From assembly GCA_025093985.1 (NCBI GenBank), contig JACAAK010000004.1:1612001-1676000 (forward strand): a stretch of 64,000 nucleotides of DNA, read 5' to 3'. The stretch's first letter is position 1. Each line of letters opens with the position of its first letter. Below are positions 21,924 to 33,168 of this stretch, one piece after another. The notes below the pieces were generated by a model. That model had not been told where the DNA came from. It saw nothing but the letters and a program-made list of their open reading frames with translations, and searched no databases. Both the position numbers and the translations under genes were made by a program. This DNA is from Calvatia gigantea (Eukaryota; Basidiomycota; Agaricomycetes; Agaricales; Lycoperdaceae).

Positions 21924-22219
21924 AGCTGGCTGTGGTTTTTTCCCCCCCTTTTTATTAGGCGCATGATGATGCGTCATCACGGGTGTCTGCAACTAAGTGT
22001 CAAACTGGCCCAAGTACCTGTTTCAAATTATTTTAAAAATGGCTGTAGTAGCATACAGGAAAATGTGATGACTGCAGACAGAGGTTGAGCATCGTTGAGT
22101 TTCCTGAGTGCGAAACTAGCAGTGTTGGTTTTATATAATCCGACAATGATATTTTTGCGACCCTGACAACTGGCTTAGTTCATCAGTTCGTACCCTTCGC
22201 CCGCCTCCGCTTGTCCGCT

Positions 22220-25200
22220 ATGAGCTCGGACAGTGTCCTTGACAAGCTCACCAACCAGTTCAAGAGCAATGGTGAGAGTTTATACCAGAATCTCTTCATG
22301 ATTCCAGCAGTGACTCAAGCCACCTAGACGTTGATATCAAGGTCGACGCGTTGGGCAAACTTCAAGCCCAATTCGAGTCTGGCGTGGAGGTAGTCTTTAT
22401 AATCCTCACACAAGCTACAATGTGTCGATATCCTTTCCCCTCAGATCGAAAATCCCGATGCCTTCGTGAACATCTTCAAGAATTGCCTCCGGAGTTCCAA
22501 CCAACATCTTACTGCTGCCGCCATTTATGCCCTCTCTCCGCTTCTTCCACTCATCATCAACCATACACAGAATGGCGTGTCGCCTTTCGTTTATTTACTT
22601 ATCTTAATCGGCTAAAATTTTCGCTAGGTGTTGCCGACATCTCGACGCTCCGTCTGCTCTTAACGACGCTCCTTCCTTTGGTGATAGAGCGTTTAGGTGA
22701 CAAGGATCGGGTTCAAACTAAAGCACGCGATTCCATTGCTTTGCTTGGAGGCTATTCATTCAAACTGGGGGGGGCAAGTGTGCTTCCCACACGATCAAGA
22801 GATGGAAGACCGGAAGCTCCGAACATGATTTTTGAGAGAATGTTGAAAGAGCTGGGTTTAGCAAGCAAAGCGTGGAAGATAAAGGAACAGGTGCGATCCC
22901 TGTTGAGAGATATCGGGATGCCCGCTCATTTAACCCAGTCAATCCTCGCTCTTGCCGCCATTAGACGGACGCATCCACAGTTCCCGATCCGGCCTTACCT
23001 GTCCCTCCTTGTCGATTGTTTGGAAGACACTGATGCCCATGTCCGCGATTGCGCACGTTCTTCTGTTGTTGAACTTTTCACTGGCCCTGGAGTCACAGAT
23101 TCAGCGAGGGCAGACTTGAAGAAAGAAATGGCCAAGAAAGGCGTTCGTAAAACCATCGCCGACGGCGTACTCACTAAACTTTTAGGGGCATCTTTAGTTA
23201 GCAGCAATCCTCAGAGTCGTGAGGGATCCGAGAATGGCGATGCGATCCCAATGAAGAAAGAATATATTCCTCCGAGCCTGATATTGCAAGGAAAACGCCC
23301 TCATGTCCCCGGTCGAAGTACTTCAACGACCACACAAGCTTCAAATCGAATAGTAAGCCACAGTAACATCGCCAAGGAACTACCACGACCGGCAAGTCGT
23401 ACAGAGACAGGGACGCTGCCTCCACCCCCTATGCCGAGCGAAAACCCCGAAGTTCAGACCGTTTTCGTAAGTGAACCACATGAGCGTCAATTTTATGTTA
23501 ACGTTCACCTTCCACAGATTGCTTCCAGCCGTGATCTCGAGAACGAATTTCTGGCGATGGCCAAACCTTTCGAAGTATGTTGTCGTTGGTATCCTCTTTC
23601 TTTCACTGATCCTCGCTGTTTCCCAGGGCAGAGAAACCGAGCACAATTGGGCTGCACGTGAACAAGCTATCTTACGAGTTCGTGGCATGTTAAAAGGGGA
23701 CGTGCACTTGCGATATCCGGACGTGTTCTCGGCTTCGTTGAAGGACGGTTTTATGCAGTGGACTTTGAAAACGGTAAATTTCACATTGTAGATCGAACAG
23801 AACATCTACTCATTATTTTTAGCTCGCGAGCCTACGAACAACGGTCGCTGGAAATACCTGTCAACTCTATTCAGAATTGGCTAGCAGTCTTGGACCAGCT
23901 TTGGATCCATTTTGTGACCTCCTTTTAACGCATTTGTTGAAGATGTCCGGTTTGACAAAGAAGATAACGGCACAGCAATCGCAATCCTCTGTCTACAGCA
24001 TTCTAACGCATACTTCTGCGCAACCCAGGGTTGTGGTTCCTCTGTTATGGTCCGGTATGCAAGAGAAAACCGTTCAGATGCGGGCCTTCATGGTGGAACA
24101 TATCAAGACTTACCTTGAATTACACGGCCAACGAGCAAAGAGTGCCTTGGAGACCTCGGGTAATTTGGAAGTTCTTGACAAGTGTATTCGAAAGGCTCTT
24201 GGTGACCCCAATCCCTCTGTGCGCGAGACGGCCCGCAAGTTATTCTGGGACTTCGACGAGATATGGCCCGAAAACGGTAGAGTCATCCTAGAGTCCATGG
24301 ATACGACGGCTCGCAAGCAGCTGGAAAAGGTCTGTCCGAACCCAGATCGCCAATCTATTCCACCCACTACCCCAAAGGTTCCGAAAAAAGGGAGTGTTTC
24401 TGCAGCCATCGCAGCCAGCCGCGCAAAAGCAAAGGCCATCGCTACAGCACCCCCAACTTTACGCCATCAGGCTACATCCGCCTCCCATAACCTTCCAAGC
24501 CAGCGCCGTGCAGGTTCACCGGGCTCTCCAACTTCTTCAAGAAGTTCCTTCGCCCGTCCATCTTCCCCACTCCGGCTTTCTTCCTCCCCACCCACTGCTC
24601 GTGGGTCGGCGGCAATCACTAGATCTGTCACAGCTCCTATTATGCCGTTTCATGCACGGACGCCATCAGGAGGGACGGGGTGGGGAACCTCGCCTGCAAC
24701 ACCCCCACCTGAACCTTCCACTGTGAGACGAGGAATGCCAAGCAGTTCTAGTACTTCCCCTGCGCACGGGTCTACAGTACGGAAAGCACTACAAACGCCC
24801 TTACCTGCATCGCCACCTACATCGCCACCCCAGGTTTCTCCAACACCACGACCGATGAGCATTCTTTCGCGGAATGCAGCTGTCTCTCTTCCTCGAACAT
24901 CGACGCTCTTTCCCCAGATGGGTGACGACATAGACGAATCATTGCTTCTCGCGCAAACCGTTCCCGTACCTCTCGACGACGAACCAGAGGACGATGTGTC
25001 GGTCAATCTCATGTCGCTATCCACACCTTTCCCCGATCTCCATTCTGCGCCACGGAATTCCTTGACGTCCCCCGACTCCCCATCATCACAATCAGTCAAT
25101 TCCAGACCCCTGGCTTCTGAGTCAAATGCACTTTCTTTAAGTTCGATCACCATTATAAGCGTAGGCGACCAGCCGGTTGTCGAGGACGCACTAAAGGCGC

Positions 25201-26637
25201 GTGCGGAGCAAGCTGAAAGTGCGGCAGAGAGGCTGTTGGAATTGGTTGAACCCGAGACAGAGTCTATGCCTCATCGTCCACTCCCACCTTCCTTATCGCT
25301 GGGAAATCTAAATGGTAAAGGGTCAGGGACCCACCGTCTCCCAGTGACCCCTACAAAGAAAACATTGCATATTTTAAAACAGGCCGCTATGTTCCAGGAT
25401 AGTCCTGCCTACTCTGGACGGGCTTCTTTGTTAGATGTGCTGCAAGGAGATAAACAAGAGACCTGGTGGTCCAAACATAGATCAGGTAACTTGCACTTTG
25501 TAGCGAATCTTGAACTTGTCTGACAGTGCTACAGGTGTTTTGCTCAAGCAAACCAGAAGTAAGCTAAATGACCCGCTGGCCTTGCTTAAAGAATGCATTG
25601 GAATCCTTTCCTCTGGTCCTGTGGATGGTGAAATTTTTTATAAAGTCGCGGGTCTATCGCTTCAAAATCCGGTGGTGGATTCTCCTCCAACTAGTCCTGC
25701 AACCGGACCATTAAGCCCAACGCCATTTGATTTATCCCGCACAAAGTCAACATTGTATTGGGATATCTGGGATAAAGATAAGAACTTTGAGAGACTTTTC
25801 AAAGCGTTACTGGCTCAGTTGACACCTGATAAGGTTCGCACCTTCTCCTTCTAAAGACTGCACAAGCTGATCGTCAACAGGCGGGCGATGTTCTTGAGGC
25901 TGGTCTGGTTGCAGTGTCCGCTTTCATTGAGAACCAATTTTCCCGTTTGGAGGGTAAAGAGGCCGAATTTTTTAGTGCCCTTTTGCGTATTCGTTACTGT
26001 AACAAAGTGAAAGTGGGTTGTGACTTCCTCTCTTCCCATAATAACCAACCTGACGCCTCGTAGGTCCTAGAAGGCACCAACGCCGTTCGTGACGTGCTCA
26101 CATCAAAACTTGAACCTGTCTACGGGCTTACAACCATGCATGCAAGTTTAAAAGACTTTTGTATGGCAGAGCCTCCCTCAACAACAGATGTCGAAGTCAA
26201 GGCTGCGGCATATGCTTTTGGTTTGATTGCGCTCGGAAAGTTCATCCTTCGACTCCCAGCTGAAGTAGCAGAGGAGGAACTACCGCGAATGAGGGCAACA
26301 CTCATCACCGTGCGTTCTTCATTGCAACATCTTTTTCTTTCCTACGTGGATGTTGACCGGTGGCCAGGCTCTGAACGATAAATCTTCTCTCGTCATTCGC
26401 GAATCCGCCGCCGTAGCTATCATCGCCGCCCAACTCGTCTTACGCGACGAGACACACCTATTTGCTCTTCTAGATGGATTGACAGACGACAAGAAGAACC
26501 TCTTGACGTATCTTTTCGATAAGCATGGTGCTCGGGGGTTGACCACGTCAAGCGGAACGGGCTTTGACAAACTAGAGAAGGAGATTCAGCGTCTTGACAC
26601 GCGTACAAACACGCCTTCGAGAGGGCTTGGAAACTGA
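22220..26637 (+). CDS. STU1: CLASP/Stu1 microtubule-associated protein
   Basis: A large TOG-domain protein that binds microtubule plus ends and kinetochores and promotes rescue. The start is ATG 22220 (MSSDSVLDKLTNQFKSND across intron 1). The first HEAT/TOG region runs through LGKLQAQFESG, DAFVNIFKNCLRSSN and IRRTHPQFPIRPYLSLLVDCLEDTDAHVRDCA. The second, the CLASP_N block, includes DPFCDLLLTHLLKMSGLTKKI, VVVPLLWSGMQEKTVQMRAF and ALGDPNPSVRETARKLFWDF. A long Ser/Pro/Arg-rich linker (about 24370-25120) follows and is the usual microtubule-binding segment. A C-terminal HEAT region ends at TGA 26637. About ten introns interrupt the gene. Confidence 0.88.
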
Positions 26638-26870
26638 TCAGTACATATTTTCCCAAGACGACGTTCCTTCTTTTTATTCCTTGGAAACTTTGAAGCTAGG
26701 CTTGTTTGATTTGTGACGCTTGCTTTCAACCTGGTTGCTGCTGTTTATCGCGATACCCAGAATGCCATGACCAGATTTGTATGTTTAGAGTCTAATGTTA
26801 TTCGTGATTATGGCGATGGGGTATTCTGAATGAGCTGGGTGGTGGCGGTGGTGGTGCCTCCCAATAATAA

Positions 26871-27975
26871 CTAAAAAATACGGTAGCGGCGGGTTAAGAA
26901 GTAGCCAACCCCTGCCAACAAGCCTCCAATATGACCAATAGAATCTGTAGTGCCGCTCTGATGAAGACGGAGATTCCTGAGTGGAAGCTAGAGTAACTCC
27001 ATGGTGATTGACTTACCGTGCCCTTGATGGTGGTATAAGAGTCATAGGCGAAGATACCAGAGACGACGAGCCATGCTGGAATGGGGATGATTCCATACAG
27101 TTGAAAGGTCATCAGGGGGGCAGAGCATGCGATAACGGCAAGGATAGAGTAGATGGCGCCTGGGGGAAATATCGTCATTGCTAATGAAAAGTCGTTGTAC
27201 GCAGCATGAACATACCACTCGCACCATGGGCGGGCCTGTCCCGATGTTTGACGAAGTGCGAGAAGGCCATACTGGTGAGTGACGTGACGATACCACCTGA
27301 AAAAACAGAGAGCTGAGATGAATAATCTGGGTGTTGGGTGTGGGCGAGGATGAAGTGTACCTCCCAAGTAGAGGAAAATGAATTGCCGACTGCCAATGGT
27401 ATGGAGGAGGCTCTGACCCATGAAGTAGAAGGTAAACATGTTGAAGAAGATGTGGCCCATGTCTTGGTGTGAAAAGGTGCTCGTAATGATTGTCCAGCTG
27501 AGGAATAAATAAAAAAAGGAATGAGTGTGTGTACGAGAGGAGAACAGAGAAGGAGACCAACAATCTTCCGTTCCTCAGGTTTGTGATGCTATTGGTAAAA
27601 TTCCGGTACATCCATATGAGCGTAGAGGGATCTCTTTCCATTTTCTGCGAAGGAATAACATGAGTTGTCTCTCGAACGATGGGACGCGGAAGGCGCCAGA
27701 CGTACGGCACGACCAGATGCAGCTTGCCAGAGACAAAAGACAGTGCCATTAATGCCAATGATACCCCAGAAGACATAGTTTGTTGGGATGTTATCTAGGA
27801 ATCCGAGAAAGCGAGGGGATTCGCGACGCGGAGGTGGGTGGTACCGGAGTCTAGAAGAGGTGAAGAAGGAGCGAGAGGGGGGAAGGGCAGTAAGGCGCGG
27901 AACGAAAGACGGAGTAGATCTGCAGGGGAGGTGCCAGGCTCTGGACTGAAGCAGAGGACGGAAGAAAGATGCCAT
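26871..27975 (-). CDS. PCP1: Mitochondrial rhomboid protease Pcp1
   Basis: An inner-membrane serine protease that cleaves Mgm1/OPA1-type substrates. The N-terminus (start 27975) is Arg/Ser-rich with few acidic residues, a mitochondrial signal. Family features follow: a TM segment NYVFWGIIGINGTVFCLWQAAS, RDPSTLIWMYRNFTNS, and after splicing FSHQDMGHIFFNMFTFYFMG. The catalytic Ser is in HGASGAIYS (intron between GASG and AIYS) and the catalytic His in DSIGHIGGLLAG in the last exon. The protein ends VGYFLTRRYRIF at TAG 26871-26873. Several 50-70 nt introns are present. Its 5' end faces TRS20, with 173 bp between starts. Confidence 0.9.
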
Positions 27976-28148
27976 TGGGAATAATCACAGAGGGCGGGGA
28001 TCAGGAGCTTGTTTGGAATTGTTGACATCATTCAAAATTAAGTAAGGCTGGGGCAGTGATAACACGTTGGAACGTTGAACGTGAACATTGCAGTCCCTAT
28101 AGACACACACACACGCACATATCATAACTTAACGTTTAACATTCAACA

Positions 28149-28877
28149 ATGTCCCATCACCTCTTCATCCTATCGCCTTCCGATACTCCCATATACTCTC
28201 TCACCCATTATTCTACAAAGCTAGTAGCGACTACAACGTCCCCCCTTGCGTCGAATCTGCCGACATGGTCTACTTCGGCATTCGCGGGGACCTTGACCGC
28301 GCTGTCGGGTGCGTCTAGTACGACACAGCATACGTCGGGTGGATCAGTGAGGGTGGGAGGTGGGCAGGACCGGCACGTGATCCAGATGATTGCCAATGCG
28401 AGTCTGGATGTGATTGAAGACATGATGCGAAAAGAGAACACCATGTGGGTTCCCTGGATGGGTGTAACTCGTTGATGGTGATTTGTTGATGGTTGTCCAG
28501 GTATCTGAGGTCGGTTGACAAGTTCAACGAGTGGACAGTTTCAGCATTTGTGACGCCCGGAAGTACGTGAACGCAGGGTACACCAAAAAAAAAGACGGGT
28601 GATTTTTTAACTGATCCCGATAATTTGACATTAGATGTAAAGTTCGTGCTACTGCACGAAGGCAAGAACGACGATGGGATCAGGACATTTTTCATGGAGG
28701 TGTGGGAGCTGTTTGTCAAGGTGATCTTAATGGGCTGTTGAGCTGATGAGATTGATGAGACTGATATCGAATCTGTTTGTGCAGACACAATTGAATCCGT
28801 TTTACAGCGCGCAAGGGGTGATACGGAGCAGCGTGTTTGATGGACGGGTGCGTGCAAGTGCAAAGAAGCATCTGTGA
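28149..28877 (+). CDS. TRS20: TRAPP subunit Trs20/sedlin (TRAPPC2)
   Basis: A 178-residue longin-fold core subunit of TRAPP complexes, which activate the Rab Ypt1 in ER-Golgi transport. Exons are 28149-28444, 28501-28562, 28635-28720 and 28785-28877. Sedlin marks are HVIQMIANASLDVIEDMM, MYLRSVDKFNEWTVSAFVTPG (across intron 1), KFVLLHEGKNDDGIRTFFMEV and NPFY with a closing IRSSVFDGRVRASAKKHL. The N-terminal third holds a Ser/Thr/Gly-rich insertion of about 40 residues relative to the 140-residue animal protein. Confidence 0.92.
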
Positions 28878-29181
28878 TGTGACGAGAGCTGTGCCAGTGA
28901 CGTGACAGAGCTGTGACAAGAGTGACTCTTTAGTGCCGTCCACCTTTCTCTTTCTTCTCTCTCTTCCCAGCTTGGGGTGGCCTGTTTCTCCGTCTCTCTT
29001 TCTGTCTCGCTATTCACAAAGAATATACGCTTTCTCTTTCTCTTTCTTCTCTTTTGTATCTCATGTCAGTGTCACTCTCATCTCATAATTCTCTGACTCA
29101 TCTTCTTCAGTAATCCCCCCTTTTGTTTCAACCTTCATCCTCTTAATCAGCACCCAGCCATTATCTATCTTGCTTGTCCTC
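28878..29181 (+). promoter_or_regulatory. Pyrimidine-rich promoter/leader of downstream gene
   Basis: About 300 bp before the gene at 29182. From about 28940 to 29060 the forward strand is a near-continuous CT-rich tract (CTTTCTCTTTCTTC-type repeats). Such pyrimidine blocks are usual at core promoters and transcription start regions of highly expressed fungal genes. No further gene is seen. Confidence 0.45.
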
Positions 29182-30676
29182 ATGTCCAATACCCAGTATA
29201 GCCACCGCGCCTCTCTTCTCAATGGTCTCCGTACAGGTGGTGTCCGCTCAGCTTCTGCCAACATTCCTCACACTGCTGCTCCTGGTGCCACGTTCAACGT
29301 CTCCCGCTTCCCCTCCTACGGCAATAACAACTCATTCCCAGAGGAAGAGGACGACCAGCTTGCAGATATGCCTCAGCACATTTTCAACAACAGGAATCAT
29401 CCCATGACTGCCGCCGTCGACGGCAACCATCACTTTGCCCAGCAGCAACAATCCCAATACCCCTTTAACCCCAATACCACACCCTTCGTTCCTGGCTTTA
29501 CCCCTACTAACATGATGTCCCCTGCCGCTCAAAACCAAGCCATGTCCATGCAGATGCTCCAGCTCGAGATGATGAGGATTCAGGTGCGTTTTTTCGTCCA
29601 TCATCATTAACCGAGCTCTCTTATCTCATCTTTATCACCATCGTCGTCGTCATCAACTTTTATAGGCGCAGGCCATTCAGAACCAACAAAATTACCAAGC
29701 TGAGCTGATGGCCCAGGCACAATATCAGATCCAGAACGCCAACAGACGCAGTCAGGCCAACTACAATCCCCCTGCCAGTGCTGGCCCAACCAACCATGCC
29801 TTCGACCTTCGAGCCGCCGCACTTAGCGCTCAAGCCCGCAGAGCTACCCAGCTTGGTCTTGGCACTCCACCGACTGCCTCCGATGACCAAGTTCCTATGA
29901 CGGCTGCACTAGGCGGACGCTTTGGCAGCCGCTCGGTCAGTTTGAGCGGCCCTAATGTGGCGACCGCCCGCTATGCGAATGGCGACCATAATAGCACTGC
30001 CCCACCACCAACCCCAAGTTCTACCATGGTCATCAGCGGTGGAACCTCCCTTGGCAGCCCCGCCTCTAATAATGTCCAGTCAGTCTCCAAGTCGGATGCT
30101 GTCTCTTCTTGGAGGCGTGGAGGATCTAATAATTCAGTCCTTACTGGGAATCGTGTTACATCATCCCCCATCGTCAAGATCACACCCGCTCCCGACCCCG
30201 AACGCGTTTCCCCTCCCCCCGGTATCAACACCAACGCCAAGTTTCGTCCCCAACCTTTGCGTTTCAACTCTGCGGTTTCCCAGCCCCTTCCTGCAGTGAC
30301 CGTCGTTGATACCGATGAAGATGGCGATGCAGATTCGTCCTGTTCTTCTGGCAAGACCCATTCTTCTCCCACGACCCCTCGTTCCTCCGCTTCATCCAAT
30401 GATATCCCTCTCTCGCCGCGCGAAGAAGCATCCAAGAAGCTTTACGAGGGACTTGGTATTGGTCGCCCGACCTCTACTTCTTCTGATCAACAGCAGTACC
30501 CAACAGTGTCCGTTGTTAGCCACAGGATGGTTAGCCAACCGACTCGGCAGCCCCGTGGGCCGCCGTCTGGTGCTGACGAGCTTGGTCCCAAAAACTTTGC
30601 TACCCGTATCCGTCGAAGGGCCATAGGAGGCCTGTTGGACGCTCGCGAAAGGCGTGAAACAATCGAGGTATTCTAG
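29182..30676 (+). CDS. Gln/Ser/Pro-rich disordered protein
   Basis: A 470-residue protein from exons 29182-29583 and 29666-30676. The true ATG is at 29182; the frame is open slightly further up. The start (MSNTQYSHRASLLNGLRTGG) is followed by acidic, Gln-rich and Asn-rich stretches and a Met/Gln helix (MQMLQLEMMRIQ AQAIQNQQNY) that spans the intron. The C-terminus is basic (ATRIRRRAIGGLLDARERRE). Ser/Thr-Pro sites are abundant. I recognise no domain. The composition and the strong CT leader suggest an RNA-associated or regulatory protein, but this is only inference. Confidence 0.6.
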
Positions 30677-31292
30677 TATCTCCTCACAAGTGAGAAATAG
30701 GACATTGCAAGGTTGAATACCATTCTCTCCTTCCTTTTCAAATACCCTCAATGGCTGATGAGCTGGATTCTTTTATTCCTTTCTTTCCTTCTAAAATTAT
30801 TTCTCCTATACAGAAAAAGAACAAGAAAAAGGCTTTGATCATGTTATCCATGTTGTCTCCTTGCCTGGTTGGTTTTCCAGCCCGACCAATTATCCCTCGT
30901 TCCTTACTTGAGCTTTTTCGTGCCTTCTTATTTAACATTGTACCAGCAGCTGGTGCCCATTAGTAGTACTCACTCCTTCCGTCGTGTGGCGGTTGGCTTT
31001 TTGAATGGTTTTCAGCGATGCTGATGTAAATAGCGTGCCTATGTTTTCATTATACATTCAATTGAGTGTGAAAAAGCGGATTGCGCCCAGTCATTCAACC
31101 TAGCCCTCCATTGCACACCCAGAGTCTACTGGCTCGAAGAGGGAAAGCTATTAAACAGAAGTATGTAATCACATTTTTCAAAAGCAAGCTTCACCCCACA
31201 CAAAAATTACAGGAACTACTTGCACCGTTGCCCAACAATTGGCTTCCCGTGTTCCTGATTGGCAAGGCTCTGTCAGCGCCCATTCTATACTT
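30677..31292. other. Convergent 3' region
   Basis: About 615 bp between two convergent genes. A 70-codon forward ORF at 30751-30963 has no family features and is probably 3' UTR. I see no repeat or RNA gene. Confidence 0.5.
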
Positions 31293-32997
31293 CTAAAGAG
31301 CTTCACGTACTTGCCACTCTTCCTTGCTAATCCACAACTGGTGAAAGGTGCCCAGGCTGGCCAGAATGCTTCCTCCAAGCCAACCGCCGTATCTTCGCTC
31401 AACGGGATTTCCCGGACCATGGATTTTGGCCTGTACAAATCACGAGTTAAAGCGCGGTAGTAGCGGATAAGTTAATTACTTACATGAGGGAATGTTCTTG
31501 TAAGTTCGTTGTTAAGTCTGTCAGCGAAGCCAGAGAACTGACTTCCACCTCCAGTAAGAACAACGTTCCCCATGAGAACTTGGCGAAGCTCTGCGTCGCA
31601 AGCGCGGAGAGACTCCGTGATCAACGCTGGAATATTTTTAGGAAGATTTGGGTTTGACGCCTGTCGGATAAAGAAACATTTGACAGAAGAACCAAGCTAT
31701 ATAATACAAGAAACGTACGACAAGGGCTGGAGAGTGCCAGAAGAATTGCTCTCCAACCTGGAATCGTTCCATGCCGAAATAGGTGTTGAACCCTGTTGGG
31801 AATTCATATGGTCGCGGCGGGCGAGATTGAGCGGCACTGGAAGTCACGGAAAATGAGAGTCGCATTTGGAGTTTGCCAGACCACATACGCGTCGTTCCAA
31901 CCCTGATCCAAAGCAGCAGCACAATGTTGAACCCACTCATCAATTTCACGCTCTTCCGCCCACTGACGCCAACTATCCGTCGTTTTCGCAGCCCGGTCCT
32001 GGCGTAGTGTGAACTGAGGGGGTACATTCGGGTCGACAGGCTAATATCACTTTGTTAGCGAGAGGCATAACCAGATGAAAACCAGACTGACAACTTTTGA
32101 CTCAATCAATTCATGAGGAGTAAGCGCAATTCCTTGACGGTGTTGTGTAGGTGAAACAAGAATATGACGAGCGTGCGCGCGTACCAGCCTTGGAAGACTG
32201 GAATATACCAGGCCTTCAAGGCTTTTAGGTAACTACTACAATGCAAAGAAAAACGACGTACCCTTGCGCAATACGAAACCATCCACGACAGGAGTCACGC
32301 TTGCCATCGACCGGCCGACGTCAACAACAAACGCAGTTCCTTTTCCAGCTGCAAATCTAGGGTATTCTTTGAGAACAGAGTTAACAGACACATCCACCGA
32401 AAGACTCACGCGTTCAAAACGCCTGTATTAGCGATATAGAACGCTGGTACCTGAAATTCCTCAAACATGATTTCTGCCATACGTTCGCGGTTTGCAGGTG
32501 TGTTCCAAGTTGGCTCTGTGACGAGGATTGGGTGTTCTGTGGCATTGCAACGCATAACGTCCGAAATGGCGTAGTCAACAAGAGGTTTTATAGGACTAAA
32601 GTCATTAACTACAGAACCGATCTTTAACAACTCGCTAGGGGAGGAGGTGAAAGAGTAACGTACTAAGCCCATCCACAATAGGGTTTGCTACTTCCATGCT
32701 CTCTCTCCACAATGAGGGTCCCGACTGGCCGATGAAGATTTTGGCGTATTTCGATGTGCTGGATACATTATTGCCATCGTTAGTATCTCCCATGACGAAA
32801 TCAGTATCCCCAGCGGTTGGCAGATGGCCATAATGGGTAGGAATAATAGCTTTTGGTGTATCATCTCCAGCATAACCTGCGCGCACTGAAGAGGTGCCGA
32901 TGTCCACCACCAACGCCGACACCTCGTCTACAGTGACATTAGATTTTTCTGATACTGGGGTACTGATATTGAACGTACCTCCGCCATAATTGACCAT
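31293..32997 (-). CDS. ARP4: Actin-related protein Arp4
   Basis: A nuclear actin-fold subunit shared by NuA4, INO80 and SWR1 chromatin complexes. The start ATG 32997 gives MVNYGG and a short intron then gives [21 protein letters not shown] (phosphate-1 loop). Further blocks are [40 protein letters not shown] (phosphate-2 loop), [19 protein letters not shown] and the C-terminal [20 protein letters not shown] and [11 protein letters not shown]. The last is an Arp4/BAF53 signature and separates it from actin. The stop is TAG 31293-31295. About eight short introns are present. It is head to head with ERB1, 171 bp apart. Confidence 0.9.
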
Positions 32998-33168
32998 ATC
33001 GAATCGTACACCGGACCAACCAACCAATGCAGGACCTTGCCTGTGATCGTTGCTCCCGTTGTTTGTGAGTGTTACGTTCAGACACCGTTAACCTTTCACG
33101 TGCTGTCGACTTAATTTCATTGATCAACTTTTTTAAATCTCTTGCCCCAGACACTGGGCATCCATACC

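Noticed and set aside
30751..30963. 70-codon forward ORF
   Set aside because: Sits in the 3' flank of the gene at 29182; composition like UTR, no splice context.
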